Shown: one piece after another, positions 30,701 through 38,339 of the stretch | Position numbering within the stretch: position 1 is the first letter of the stretch | Layout of the letters: each line of letters opens with the position of its first letter | Source: Photobacterium aphoticum | GTDB lineage: Bacteria > Pseudomonadota > Gammaproteobacteria > Enterobacterales > Vibrionaceae | DNA: 64,000 bases | Direction of reading: 5' to 3' | Assembly (NCBI RefSeq): GCF_001029435.1 | Contig: NZ_LDOV01000031.1 | Coordinates: 38,434 to 102,433, forward strand | Position numbers and translations under genes: made by a program | The notes under the pieces: model-generated | Seen by the model: the letters and a program-made list of their open reading frames with translations, nothing else | Database searches by the model: none | What the model was told of the DNA's origin: nothing

Positions 30701-31376
30701 TGGGTGCATCCGGCGTCAGCGCACGCTGGTGGAAGGCATCTACATCGTCTTGGTTGATCATCGTGCGCAGGGTCGCGTCATCAATCAGGGCGATTTTGTT
30801 GATTTCATGCGAAGTACGGAAACCATCAAAGAAATGCACAAACGGCACGCGGCTGGCCAGCGTGGCGGCTTGGCTGATCAAGGCAAAGTCGTGAGCTTGC
30901 TGCACACTACTGGCAGCCAGCATGGCAAAACCGGTTTGGCGCACGGCCATGACATCGGAATGGTCGCCGAAAATCGACAGGGCGTGGGTGGCAATGGTAC
31001 GGGCGGCAACATGCATCACAAAGGGTGTCAGTTCACCGGCAATTTTGTACATGTTGGGAATTTTCAGCAGCAGACCTTGTGAAGATGTAAAGGTCGTGGC
31101 CATCGCACCGGCCATTAACGCGCCGTGGACTGCACCGGCTGCGCCGCCTTCAGATTGCATTTCAATCACCCGTGGTACTTGGTCCCACAGGTTCATTTTT
31201 CCTTGTGATTCCCACACTTCACAGGCTTCCGACATCGGGGAAGACGGGGTGATCGGGTAAATGCCAATCACGTCATTACAGCGGTAGGCAATGCGGGCTG
31301 CGGCTTCGTTACCGTCCAGTGTGGCCATAACGGGTTGCGCCGTGGATGGTGTGATGGCTTGAGAAAGTACAGACAT
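27777..31376 (-). CDS. nifJ: Pyruvate:flavodoxin (ferredoxin) oxidoreductase
   Basis: A 1199-residue single-chain enzyme oxidising pyruvate with CoA to acetyl-CoA and CO2 and passing low-potential electrons to flavodoxin or ferredoxin. Order: N-terminal TPP-binding half (YPITPSSPMSE at 40), CoA-binding region, a two-cluster ferredoxin domain (CTQCNICTLVCP at 706-717; CTGCNLCTTACP at 762-773), and the C-terminal TPP domain with cluster ligands in CSGCGET (836-842) and ATGCSS (861-866), and GGDGWAYDIGFGGLDH. Complete and intact. GGAG precedes the ATG. It lies between hcp and the flavodoxin gene, all minus, so an hcp-nifJ-flavodoxin transcript is likely. Confidence 0.98.
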   Translation of the reverse strand: MSVLSQAITPSTAQPVMATLDGNEAAARIAYRCNDVIGIYPITPSSPMSEACEVWESQGKMNLWDQVPRVIEMQSEGGAAGAVHGALMAGAMATTFTSSQGLLLKIPNMYKIAGELTPFVMHVAARTIATHALSIFGDHSDVMAVRQTGFAMLAASSVQQAHDFALISQAATLASRVPFVHFFDGFRTSHEINKIALIDDATLRTMINQDDVDAFHQRALTPDAPTIRGTAQNPDTFFQAREAANRYYQACPHIVAEKMAQFSALTGREYQPFDYIGHPDATDIIIVMGSASATVQQAVAHLNAQDQHVGMIRVNLYRPFSLDHLLAVMPHSVQRIAVLDRTKEPGATGEPLYLDVVAALQQAVQRGERDHCPNIKGGRYGLSSKEFTPADATSIFTAMASDTLHHDFTVGITDDITHLSLPKAAPLDLEPASRLRALFYGLGADGTVSANKNTLKILGENTPLHTQGYFVYDSKKSGGITTSHLRIDTQAIDAPYLIEQAEFIACHQFQFIDKLEMAEKAAPGGTLLLNSPHNAHAVWEHLPNEVQQVIIDKQLKLYVIDAVALARELGLKNRINTIMQTGFFALSNLMPIDAAIAQLKQAIEKSYSKRGPAIVAANHAAVDATVDRLEAVTIPERATSLFRRPPIVSERAPDLVKRVSAMMMADKGDQLPVSAFPVDGCWPTATTQWEKRNIAQEIPVWESDLCTQCNICTLVCPHAAIRAKAVAPTQLADAPEGFKHTDYKQRDFKGQAYTLQVSPMDCTGCNLCTTACPASDKNDPSRKAINMAPKQPQLTEQQANYDYFLSLPEAERIDIKRIDARTSQLLQPLFEYSGACSGCGETSYVKLLTQLFGDRLLIANATGCSSIYGGNLPTTPYAVDPHGRGPAWANSLFEDNAEFGLGMRLALDSKRNHALALLDTAADFIAHDTLAQMKADAFDSSETAVVRQRANIAALRAQLPYSHRDLDVKADDLVAKSNWILGGDGWAYDIGFGGLDHVLAGGDNVNVLVMDTQGYSNTGGQQSKATPTGAVAKFATQGKTSNGKDLALNMMMHGNVYVAKIALGANMNQTIKALQEAEAYPGPSLVIAYSPCITHGFDMAEGVEHQQLLVESGLWPLFRFDPRRLDKGRAALQMDSKPPKKDVEALISREARFTQIARRDPELYQANLTRLREQVAHKHRLLEQLAQWTPDTPTTSASS

Positions 31377-31459
31377 AGTGAACTCCAGTGAACGGGCACT
31401 GTAAAAACACAGAGGAGAAGATTCCTGAAAGGCTCCTCGAAGAGAATGGGTATATTGCG

Positions 31460-31495
31460 GGTGCCATCCCGTCCGCAGTGGGATGGGATGGCACC
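31460..31495 (-). repeat. Inverted repeat between hcp and nifJ
   Basis: GGTGCCATCCC (31460-31470) and GGGATGGCACC (31485-31495) form an 11-bp perfect stem with a 14-base loop. No T run follows on the minus strand, so it is more likely an mRNA processing or attenuation hairpin than a full terminator. Confidence 0.55.
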
Positions 31496-31510
31496 GAGGC
31501 GAGGAGGTGC

Positions 31511-32854
31511 TTAGACCTCAACCACCGTCAGCTGAGGGTTCAGCATTTTTTCCAGGTCGGCTTGGGCATCGCCGGTCAGTTGCAGGTTAAATTGCTGCTG
31601 CAAGAAAGCAAAGATCGCTTCGTTCACGAATTCCGGTGGGTTTGGACCCAAGTAAATGTTTTGGATACCCAGATTGAACAGGGCCAGCAGGATCAGCACG
31701 GCTTTTTGCTCCATCCACGACAACACGATGTTGACAGGCAGATCGTTCACCGGCACACCCATGGCATCGCTCAGTGCGAGAGCAATCATCACGGCACCGT
31801 AGCTGTCGTTACACTGGCCAAGGTCAAGGTAACGAGGGATCTCTGTGCCCGGAATGGTGCCGAAATCGTGGTCGTTGAAACGGAACTTGCCGCAAGACGA
31901 TGTCAGAATGATGCAGTCTTGTGGAATCGACAGCGCCAATTCACGGAAGTAGTCGTTTTGTTTGCCCGGCTTGTCACAGCCAGCTACCACGAAGAACTGT
32001 TTGATTTTGCCTGCGTTAACCGCATCTAGGATTTGTGGAGCCAGACCCAGAATGGTTTTGTAGTTGTGGCCGGTCATGATGGTGTCATCACTGTCAAAGC
32101 CTTCGATGTCCGGCAGGCTCAGCGTGTGCTCAATGATTGGTGCAAAATCGTTTTCAAGCTGGCGGCAGTTGTCGATACCTACGATACCGTAGCTGTACAG
32201 GCGGTCGGCGTAATCGGCACGGCCTGTTGGTGGCACGATACAGTTAGTGGTCACAATGATGGTGCCGTTCCACTGCTGGAACAGTTTCTTCTGATCAAAC
32301 CAGGCTTTACCCACGTTACCTTTCAGGTGGCTGTATTTACGCAGCTCTGGGTAGCCGTGTGCTGGCAGCATTTCAGAGTGGGTGTACACATTGATGCCGG
32401 TGCCTTCAGTGGCAATCAACAGACGCTCAAGCAGGTCAAGATCGTGACCGGTCACCAAAATACCTTTACCTTCCGCTTTGTTCTGCGGCACACAAACCGG
32501 TGTAGGGACACCCAAACGGTTGTGGTGCGCTTCACCCAGGCGAGACATCACTTCGCTACCGGCACCGCCGATTTTCATCAGCTGGGCAATGTGTTGGTCA
32601 AAGCTGAAGTTCACATTGGTCAGGGTGAAGTACAGGGTTTCTGCAATGACGTCATCAATCGCTTTGGTGTCAGCACCCAGATCATTGGCATGGGTACGGT
32701 ACGCAGACAGGCCTTTCAGGCCAAAAATCATAATATCTTGCAGGCGTGACAGGTTTTCATCTTTACCACACGTGCCTTGGGTTTTACCGCTGCTACCACA
32801 ACCGCCCGATTGCGCCATGGAACACTGGTGACAGAACATTGCTAGATTCGACAT
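31511..32854 (-). CDS. hcp: Hybrid cluster protein, short (class III-like)
   Basis: A 447-residue protein, about 100 shorter than E. coli Hcp (550). All hybrid-cluster ligands are present: His137, Glu161, Cys205, Cys293, Cys321, Cys348, Glu382 and Lys384. The missing part lies between the N-terminal Cys cluster and HNRLGVPTP, where other classes have an extra helical bundle. The N-terminal Cys spacing is C-x2-C-x7-C-x9-C (8, 11, 19, 29), unlike E. coli's 2Fe-2S pattern. Hcp reduces nitric oxide or hydroxylamine and mediates protein S-nitrosylation. No hcr reductase gene is adjacent. FNR- and NsrR-like boxes lie upstream. Confidence 0.94.
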   Translation of the reverse strand: MSNLAMFCHQCSMAQSGGCGSSGKTQGTCGKDENLSRLQDIMIFGLKGLSAYRTHANDLGADTKAIDDVIAETLYFTLTNVNFSFDQHIAQLMKIGGAGSEVMSRLGEAHHNRLGVPTPVCVPQNKAEGKGILVTGHDLDLLERLLIATEGTGINVYTHSEMLPAHGYPELRKYSHLKGNVGKAWFDQKKLFQQWNGTIIVTTNCIVPPTGRADYADRLYSYGIVGIDNCRQLENDFAPIIEHTLSLPDIEGFDSDDTIMTGHNYKTILGLAPQILDAVNAGKIKQFFVVAGCDKPGKQNDYFRELALSIPQDCIILTSSCGKFRFNDHDFGTIPGTEIPRYLDLGQCNDSYGAVMIALALSDAMGVPVNDLPVNIVLSWMEQKAVLILLALFNLGIQNIYLGPNPPEFVNEAIFAFLQQQFNLQLTGDAQADLEKMLNPQLTVVEV

Positions 32855-32904
32855 TACTGCATCCTTTTTTTAAAGGTATATTTGTTTTGCAACTTATAAA
32901 GCAA

Positions 32905-32946
32905 AGGATACGGCTGTGCAGGTTGTGATTCATTGATTTGGATCAG
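32905..32946 (-). promoter_or_regulatory. hcp promoter with class II FNR-like box
   Basis: The FNR-like site TTGAT-TTGG-ATCAG (plus 32933-32946) is centred at 32939.5. On the minus strand TATCCT (32910-32905) is a -10 element giving a start near 32898, which places the box at -41.5, exactly the class II activation position. The same one-mismatch half (ATCAG) is seen before ygbA. Confidence 0.6.
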
Positions 32947-32957
32947 TTTTTAAAAAT

Positions 32958-32980
32958 AACATGCATTTTAGATGTAACTT
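32958..32980 (-). promoter_or_regulatory. NsrR-like operator upstream of hcp
   Basis: Two inverted 11-base halves, AACATGCATTT and AGATGTAACTT around one T, match about 18 of 22 positions of the gammaproteobacterial NsrR consensus. NsrR is the nitric-oxide-sensing repressor that commonly controls hcp. The site is centred near -71, further upstream than usual for repression. Confidence 0.5.
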
Positions 32981-33087
32981 TGTGGGGTGAGACAGGGGAT
33001 CCACAGCACAAAGTGCCATATATGTGAGAGAAATGATGGGGAAGGGCGGAGCAAGAGATACAGCAGGGAAGACAGAGAAACAGGCAT

Positions 33088-33110
33088 AAAAAAGGGCGCC
33101 TGAGCGCCCT
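33088..33110 (-). terminator. Terminator of the M20 peptidase gene
   Basis: A 7-bp stem AGGGCGC/GCGCCCT (33093-33099, 33104-33110) with a CTGA loop is followed on the minus strand by six Ts. Confidence 0.85.
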
Positions 33111-33142
33111 GAGTATCACGGAGTATTGCGCTTAATGCACAA

Positions 33143-34264
33143 TTATTGTGCTAGTTTGTTCATTACACGCTTCAGAAGCTGAATACGCGGTGCAATGCTT
33201 TCTAGATCCAGGTATTCATCAGCACTGTGGAAGCCAGCGCCGACAGGGCCCAAACCGTCAAGTGTCGGGATGCCCATCACAGCCGTCAGGTTTGCGTCAG
33301 AGCCGCCACCCACTTCTTGCCATGTGATGTCGATGCCTTCTTCGCGGCCCGCTTCTTCAACCAGTGCCATCAGAGCGTGTGTTTTCTCAGACGGTACCAT
33401 TGATGGCTTGTGTGCTTCGCGTTCAACAGTGATCTGTACGCCTTCTACGAATGGCGTTTCAGTCAGTGCACGCAGTGTTGCGTCCGCTGCGGCGTATTCA
33501 TCGTTGTCCCAGAAACGCACATCCACAACCGCTTCAGCGTGATCCGGTACGATGTTCGCACCTGCACCGCCTTTCACCACGCCCACGTTCAGTGTGGTGC
33601 CGGTTTCAAAGTTAGTCAGTGCATTTACCGCCAGGATCCAGTTTGCCATTTCAGTGATCGCACTGCGGCCGCTTTGTGGATCGTTACCTGCGTGTGCTGC
33701 TTTACCTGCAAATGTCAGGCGGTAGCGCGCCATGCCTTTACGTGCTTTTACCAGAGAGCCGTCCGCACGTGCTGCTTCTGCAACCAATACGTTTTTCGCA
33801 TTCACGGCAACGCTCTTCAGCCACTCTTCAGAGTGTAGAGAGCCGATTTCTTCGTCTGGGTTCATGCACACACAGATAGACAGTTTATCCAGTGTTTCTT
33901 TGTCCAGTTCACGCAGCATGTAAACGATGTTTAGCAAGCCAGATTTCATGTCTGATACGCCAGGACCGTACGCACGTTTTTCATCGTGTGTCATTGGACG
34001 TGCAGCCACAGTACCTACTGGGAATACAGTGTCCATGTGGCCGATTAGCATCACATCAATGTGTTCTGCTTCTGGCTTGTTGCGTACTTCAAGACCGGTT
34101 CCTGCAATACCACAGTCAACGCGCTTAACGTTCCAGCCTAGATCTAGGTATTTTTGTTCCATCTGGTTAGCGATCACTTCGATACCGTCTTTAGTCAGGG
34201 TACCGCAGTCAACGTTGATCAGTGGGCGTAGTTCTTCCAAGTAATCTGGTAGAGAGAAACTCAT
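33143..34264 (-). CDS. M20 family metallopeptidase (CPG2/ArgE-like)
   Basis: A 373-residue dinuclear zinc hydrolase. Metal and catalytic residues are visible: His76 and Asp78 in LIGHMDTVFP, Asp105 in GPGVSDMKSG, Glu138/Glu139 in NPDEEIG, Glu163 in VAEAAR and His in GFHSADEYL near the C-terminus. The insert with KAAHAGNDPQSGRSA is the dimerisation domain. It resembles the glutamate carboxypeptidase/T-like peptidase group. No signal peptide, so cytosolic. The YjiG/YjiH transporter pair lies upstream on the same strand, suggesting that imported peptides or acyl-amino acids are its substrates (inference). Confidence 0.9.
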   Translation of the reverse strand: MSFSLPDYLEELRPLINVDCGTLTKDGIEVIANQMEQKYLDLGWNVKRVDCGIAGTGLEVRNKPEAEHIDVMLIGHMDTVFPVGTVAARPMTHDEKRAYGPGVSDMKSGLLNIVYMLRELDKETLDKLSICVCMNPDEEIGSLHSEEWLKSVAVNAKNVLVAEAARADGSLVKARKGMARYRLTFAGKAAHAGNDPQSGRSAITEMANWILAVNALTNFETGTTLNVGVVKGGAGANIVPDHAEAVVDVRFWDNDEYAAADATLRALTETPFVEGVQITVEREAHKPSMVPSEKTHALMALVEEAGREEGIDITWQEVGGGSDANLTAVMGIPTLDGLGPVGAGFHSADEYLDLESIAPRIQLLKRVMNKLAQ

Positions 34265-34305
34265 AATAGCTCCTGAAACCCTTTTGGGGCTTGAATAGCG
34301 ACAGG

Positions 34306-34331
34306 AAAAAGAGGAGGCCGAACCTCCTCTT
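34306..34331 (-). terminator. Terminator after yjiG
   Basis: A 9-bp perfect stem AAGAGGAGG/CCTCCTCTT (34309-34317, 34323-34331) with a 5-base loop and a T run on the minus strand, between yjiG and the peptidase gene. Confidence 0.8.
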
Positions 34332-34339
34332 GAAAAGAA

Positions 34340-34801
34340 TTAAACGAACAGGTTCATCACCAGCATCGCGCCGAAGGCGTTAACCACAGAGATTGCGATC
34401 ATGATTGGGATGTAACGGCCTTCAGTACCGATAGGACCCAAGATACGGCCAAGGTACTGCACCTGAGAACCCATTAGGTAGATAGCTGGCGCAAGAATCG
34501 CGATGTGGCTACCGTTAAGAATGCCTGCGTCAAATAGCGTGATCACAACGCCTACCGCGCCGCCCATCGACATCCATGCGCCGATCAGTACTGCTGCAGC
34601 TTCACCTGGCAGGCCGAAGACTGCCATGATTGGCGAGAAGATGCTGCCCATTAGGTCTAGTGCGCCAGTGATTTGTAGGGCTTTGATGATAACGAAAGCC
34701 ATCAGAACGTTAGGCACGGTAGACATGGTCGCGATGGTCCAGCCTTTCTTCGCACCTTCAACGAAAATGTCAGTTACCATTGGTTTTTTAGCTGCGCTCA
34801 T
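34340..34801 (-). CDS. yjiG: YjiG/SpmB-family membrane protein
   Basis: A 153-residue inner-membrane protein with about four hydrophobic helices (TIATMSTVPNVLMAFVIIKAL; LMGSIFSPIMAVFGLPGEAAAVLIG; YLMGSQVQYLGRILG; YIPIMIAISVVNAFGAMLVMNLFV). It is a nucleoside-recognition (Gate) domain protein and the second half of a two-gene pair; its ATG overlaps the stop of yjiH (TAATG). In E. coli yjiH-yjiG precede iadA, an isoaspartyl dipeptidase, and here an M20 peptidase takes that place. Confidence 0.85.
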   Translation of the reverse strand: MSAAKKPMVTDIFVEGAKKGWTIATMSTVPNVLMAFVIIKALQITGALDLMGSIFSPIMAVFGLPGEAAAVLIGAWMSMGGAVGVVITLFDAGILNGSHIAILAPAIYLMGSQVQYLGRILGPIGTEGRYIPIMIAISVVNAFGAMLVMNLFV

Positions 34802-35523
34802 TATGCTTTCTCCGTTTGTAGTGCTTCGTTCTTGTCTGCTTTACCTTCTGTCATGTTCAGGTAAACGCGGAATAGGTTTGCACCTACGAACTTGAACGCG
34901 AACATCACGATAACCGCCAAACCGATAGAAGACGTTACAGCAGGTGTACCGTCCATGTTGGATAGCGTAAATAGCACAGCACCTGAAGAGAAGAAGTTAA
35001 CAATGGTGGCACCGGCAGAGAACTGGAACATGGTGAAGACGTCAGCTTCACGCTTGGTCAGGTGTCCTTCATCTTTAAGCTGACGGGTCATAGCGGCACC
35101 GGCATCAGTACTTTGTAACGAGGCAATCAGAGCCAGACCAGTACTACCCGGAATACCCATTAGCGGACGTAGAAGAGGTGTCAAAAGTTTACGTGCCGCG
35201 TCTAGGGCACCGTAGTGCTCAAGAACGTTAATCATACCCAGTGCGAACATGACAGTTGGGATCAGTGTCAGTGCGAACATGAAGCCGTCACGTGCACCGC
35301 TACCGCCTTTACCACGCATGCTGGTGCTGGCTGTTTGTACGCCGTCTGCGGTTTCATTCACGGAATGCACAAGGCTACCGAAAGAACCGTTTAGGGTTGT
35401 GAAGTCAAACACACCGTACCACTGATTAGACTGTAGTGCGCCTGAGAAAAAGATGATGGCAAAGGCGAGGGCAATGTAACTGCCTACCGTGACTTTGCGA
35501 CCCTGATCTGCGGGATTGCTCAT
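34801..35523 (-). CDS. yjiH: YjiH/SpmA-family membrane protein
   Basis: A 240-residue inner-membrane protein with a Gate (nucleoside recognition) domain: FMFALTLIPTVMFALGMINVLEHYGALD, then STGLALIASLQSTDAGAAMTRQLKDEGHLTKREADVFTMFQFSAGATIVNFF. The ATG at 35523 (MSNPADQGRKV) follows AAGAGG with 6-7 base spacing; the open frame to 35586 is not supported. It is coupled to yjiG by a 1-base overlap. Transport substrate unknown. Confidence 0.85.
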   Translation of the reverse strand: MSNPADQGRKVTVGSYIALAFAIIFFSGALQSNQWYGVFDFTTLNGSFGSLVHSVNETADGVQTASTSMRGKGGSGARDGFMFALTLIPTVMFALGMINVLEHYGALDAARKLLTPLLRPLMGIPGSTGLALIASLQSTDAGAAMTRQLKDEGHLTKREADVFTMFQFSAGATIVNFFSSGAVLFTLSNMDGTPAVTSSIGLAVIVMFAFKFVGANLFRVYLNMTEGKADKNEALQTEKA

Positions 35524-36120
35524 ATATAACCTCTTAGGAATCAAAAACGCCAAACTGGCCATCGGTAACAGTTCACAATCTTTCATATCGTGTAAGACGC
35601 AAAAGGTTACTGAAAATATAGAAACGAGCTTATTTTCGCTTATTAATCAGGGAGAAAATTGACAGGGGTCAATCTGTGCTACTGAAAAGTGCTATAAAGG
35701 GAAGATAGGATCTAATTTGTGATCTTGATCTACATTAATAAATCATTCACAACCATTAATAAAAGAGGTGAGAATAAAAACAGATGATGAGTTGTTTTTT
35801 CTTTATTAATTAATTGGTTTGCTTTCGTGAAAACAATGTTTTCAATGATGGTAAGAAAGGATTTCTCCTCCTTTATGCATAGTAATGAGTATCTAAAGTA
35901 AAAAGCAGTACTGGTGGATAAAAACTGTCAATATTGTGACGGATAACCGCTTTGTCGTGGCTTGATATGACGGGTATTGGGGAAGCCAGAAAGCAGGCAA
36001 AGGAGGGAGAAAGCCTAGAGAAAGCTGAGAAAAAATGTGGGATGCAGGAAGCGTGTAAAAGGCAGCAGGCAGAAACAAAAAGAGCACGACAAAGCGTGCT
36101 CTTTTGAGAGGGATTAGCGA
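35524..36120. other. AT-rich intergenic region yjiH-nhaC
   Basis: About 600 bases without a supported gene. Bases 35640-35880 are AT-rich and presumably hold the yjiH promoter. A palindrome GAAAAC-AAT-GTTTTC lies at about 35837-35851. Bases 35930-36075 are purine-rich with no recognisable feature. The nhaC terminator closes the right end. Confidence 0.5.
36078..36105 (-). terminator. nhaC terminator
   Basis: An 11-bp perfect stem AAAAGAGCACG/CGTGCTCTTTT with a 6-base loop, 15 bases after the nhaC stop. Confidence 0.88.
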
Positions 36121-37563
36121 TTAAGCTGTCTGCTGCTGAGCAACAACCTCGCCGTCTTCCGCAGATGCTGTCGCTTCTGCAACCGGTGGACAACGATCCA
36201 CGAACCAGCCCATGTAAGAGGTGATAATGGTCACCAGAATACACACGAAGCTCAGCCACATGAATGGGGCGTAAGAGAACGTCGCCACACCCAGAATGCT
36301 CGCCATGTAGATACCGTTATCACTCCAAGGCACCATACCAGATGTCAGTGTGCCACCGAACTCGGCGTTACGAGACAGGTTCTTACGCTGGTAGCCCAAA
36401 CGGTCATAGTTTTTCGCACAAATCTTCGGTGTCAGGATAAGCGATACATACATCGCAGAACCAAACACGTTACCCAGGAATGCCGTTGCGATGGTTGATA
36501 CAGACAGGCTACCTGCTGAGTTCACACGCTTCTCAAACAGCTGCGCGATAGTTTGCAGTACGCCTACTTTATCCAGCAAGCCACCAAAGCCCAGACCAAA
36601 CACGATCACTGCCACCGAGCTTAGCATGGACGACATACCACCACGGTTAAGGATGGCGTCAATGAAGCTAATGCCTGAGTCGATAGAGAACGGTGCCCAT
36701 GCGGTGTTAAACGCTTGCAGAGAGTCCATGTCCTGTACCATTACCGCCCATACGATACCCAGTAGCGAACCAAACGAAATCACCGGGAAAGACGGCAGAC
36801 GCATCGCCAGCAGCGCCAAGACGATGATGACCGGTACAAACGAGAATGGAGAGATCACAAACTGCTCTTCCATCGCTTTAATCACGGTTTCAACCTGAGA
36901 CATGTCTACGCTGCCCGCATAGTGGAAACCGACAGCCGTGAACAGAATACCGGTGATCACGTAGCTGATCAGCGCGATTGGCAGCATGCCTTTAATGTGT
37001 TCAACGATTTCTACGTTAGACATAGAAGACGCCAGGATCACCGAGTCAGACAGTGGTGACATCTTGTCACCGAAGTAACAGCCTGACAGCACGGCACCGG
37101 CGGTCATTGGCGCAGGAATCCCCAAGCCTTGACCAATACCCATCATGGCAATACCCGCTGTACCGGCGGCACCCCAAGAGGTACCGGTTGCCAGTGCGGT
37201 CATTGAACAGATCAACATGGTCGCCAAAAGGAAGATAGAAGGGTGGATGGCTTTTAGACCGTAGTAGATGATCGTTGGTACGATACCGCCGGCAATCCAG
37301 GTGCCGACCAATGCACCGACAGCCAGTAGGATCAGTACAGCGCCAAGGCCGTTTGCGATGCCTTTGGTGGCGGCTTTTTCTAGCGATTTGTAGTCGTGGC
37401 CGAGTTTGATACCCAGCGCCATGATCACGAACCAGCCAATATAGAGTGCCAGTTGGATCGGTAAGTTAAGTTGTGCGGTGAAAGAGAATGCCAGCGCAAG
37501 AAAAATACCCAGGGCAATCACTACCTGTGTGATCGACGGCAGTTTTACAGTCTGTGTGTTCAT
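36121..37563 (-). CDS. nhaC: Na+/H+ antiporter NhaC family
   Basis: A 480-residue polytopic inner-membrane protein with about eleven hydrophobic helices. Family features are TALATGTSWGAAGTAGIAMMGIGQGLGIPAPMTAGAVLSGCYFGDKMSPLSDSVILA and the NAEFGGTLTSGMVPWSDNGIYMASILGV segment with acidic residues in membrane surroundings. It should exchange Na+ (or a substrate such as malate/lactate in related members) for protons. The ATG at 37563 (MNTQTVKLPSITQ) follows AAGG; upstream open frame to 37647 is not supported. Soluble tail ends in EDGEVVAQQQTA. Confidence 0.92.
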   Translation of the reverse strand: MNTQTVKLPSITQVVIALGIFLALAFSFTAQLNLPIQLALYIGWFVIMALGIKLGHDYKSLEKAATKGIANGLGAVLILLAVGALVGTWIAGGIVPTIIYYGLKAIHPSIFLLATMLICSMTALATGTSWGAAGTAGIAMMGIGQGLGIPAPMTAGAVLSGCYFGDKMSPLSDSVILASSMSNVEIVEHIKGMLPIALISYVITGILFTAVGFHYAGSVDMSQVETVIKAMEEQFVISPFSFVPVIIVLALLAMRLPSFPVISFGSLLGIVWAVMVQDMDSLQAFNTAWAPFSIDSGISFIDAILNRGGMSSMLSSVAVIVFGLGFGGLLDKVGVLQTIAQLFEKRVNSAGSLSVSTIATAFLGNVFGSAMYVSLILTPKICAKNYDRLGYQRKNLSRNAEFGGTLTSGMVPWSDNGIYMASILGVATFSYAPFMWLSFVCILVTIITSYMGWFVDRCPPVAEATASAEDGEVVAQQQTA

Positions 37564-38212
37564 ACTTCTAACCTTGTCAGTTCGAGCCTGTATAAAGAAC
37601 AAGCCTTCACACGCAATCCGTGCGAGGCTAATCATGAATGAAACCAAAACATATGCGAGTCGTTGCTAATCTAGCCGAATGTGGTCGGAGCAGCGACAGA
37701 TAATGTTTATTTATGTGACTTCATCCAGTCATCAAGTCCAAACGCTTAAAAATCATAGTTATAATTTGGATTTTTGTTAATTTAGCGTTTTTGTGTTGTG
37801 TTTTGCTTGTGTTTTAACTGTTGTGTTTAAATGTGTCCATTTATAAACATTCGTTCATAGGCGGATTTTTTCTCCATATAATCCAGATTAAGGCAGTATA
37901 ATATTTTGTTTTCGCAAAGGTGGACTAGGTTATCAATATGTGGCGAAAGGATCAAAATTATGAGGCTATTATTTTTTGCTTTATTTAGTTGTTTTTACCC
38001 ATCGTGTTGATTTTTTATGGTCTTAAGGTATGTATTCATGCGGTATTCTTGCCCGAATAGATGTTTGTAAGACGTTTTTTTAGCCAGTTATGATAATGGC
38101 AAATACGATGAGAAATGGTTGCATAACATACTGAAACGTGTTTCTTTTATGCGTTTTGTATATTTTGTGGTGATTTTTCTTTCAGATTTATTGCATATTA
38201 TCCGTTTGTTTG
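37564..38212. other. Long AT-rich gap between nhaC and asd
   Basis: The sequence is much richer in A and T than its neighbours. It contains two TATAAT boxes (37877-37882 and 37897-37902), a 16-codon open frame at 37960-38010 with a good ribosome site, and many T runs. No protein family is recognisable in any frame; a hydrophobic 74-codon frame at 38119-38343 overlaps the asd start and is not called. Confidence 0.5.
37960..38010 (+). CDS. Possible 16-residue small protein
   Basis: ATG at 37960 is preceded by GAAAGGA with 8-base spacing and opens a short frame coding MRLLFFALFSCFYPSC. A TATAAT at 37897 lies about 60 bases upstream. The product would be a small hydrophobic peptide. Chance occurrence cannot be excluded. 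Confidence 0.2.
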   Translation: MRLLFFALFSCFYPSC

Positions 38213-38218
38213 TATTCT
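38191..38218 (+). promoter_or_regulatory. Probable asd promoter
   Basis: TTGCAT (38191-38196) and TATTCT (38213-38218) have a 16-base spacer; the start would be near 38225, giving a leader of about 115 bases that contains the structured element below. Confidence 0.45.
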
Positions 38219-38247
38219 GGTTTGACGCCAAATGTAATGGCTGTCGT

Positions 38248-38314
38248 TATAACTATCGGCACCGACTCGCTCAACAAGGATGTGAGGGTGCATTGTCAAT
38301 AGTTATACCGATAG
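38248..38314 (+). promoter_or_regulatory. Structured asd leader with two exclusive pairings
   Basis: TATAACTAT (38248-38256) can pair with ATAGTTATA (38299-38307), with inner stems GCACC/GGTGC and CTC/GAG. The overlapping segment CTATCGG (38253-38259) can instead pair with CCGATAG (38308-38314). The two pairings exclude each other. The ribosome site GGGAG follows 11 bases later. This looks like a translational or transcriptional switch; no known riboswitch consensus is recognised. Confidence 0.45.
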
Positions 38315-38339
38315 ATAATGATCAGGGAGTGTTGTGCAC

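Noticed and set aside
30123..31082. Open frame of 319 codons on the plus strand
   Set aside because: Antisense to nifJ with no ribosome site.
35715..35738. CRP-like site TGTGATCTTGATCTACA upstream of yjiH
   Set aside because: The right half needs a one-base insertion to match TCACA, so I do not call it.
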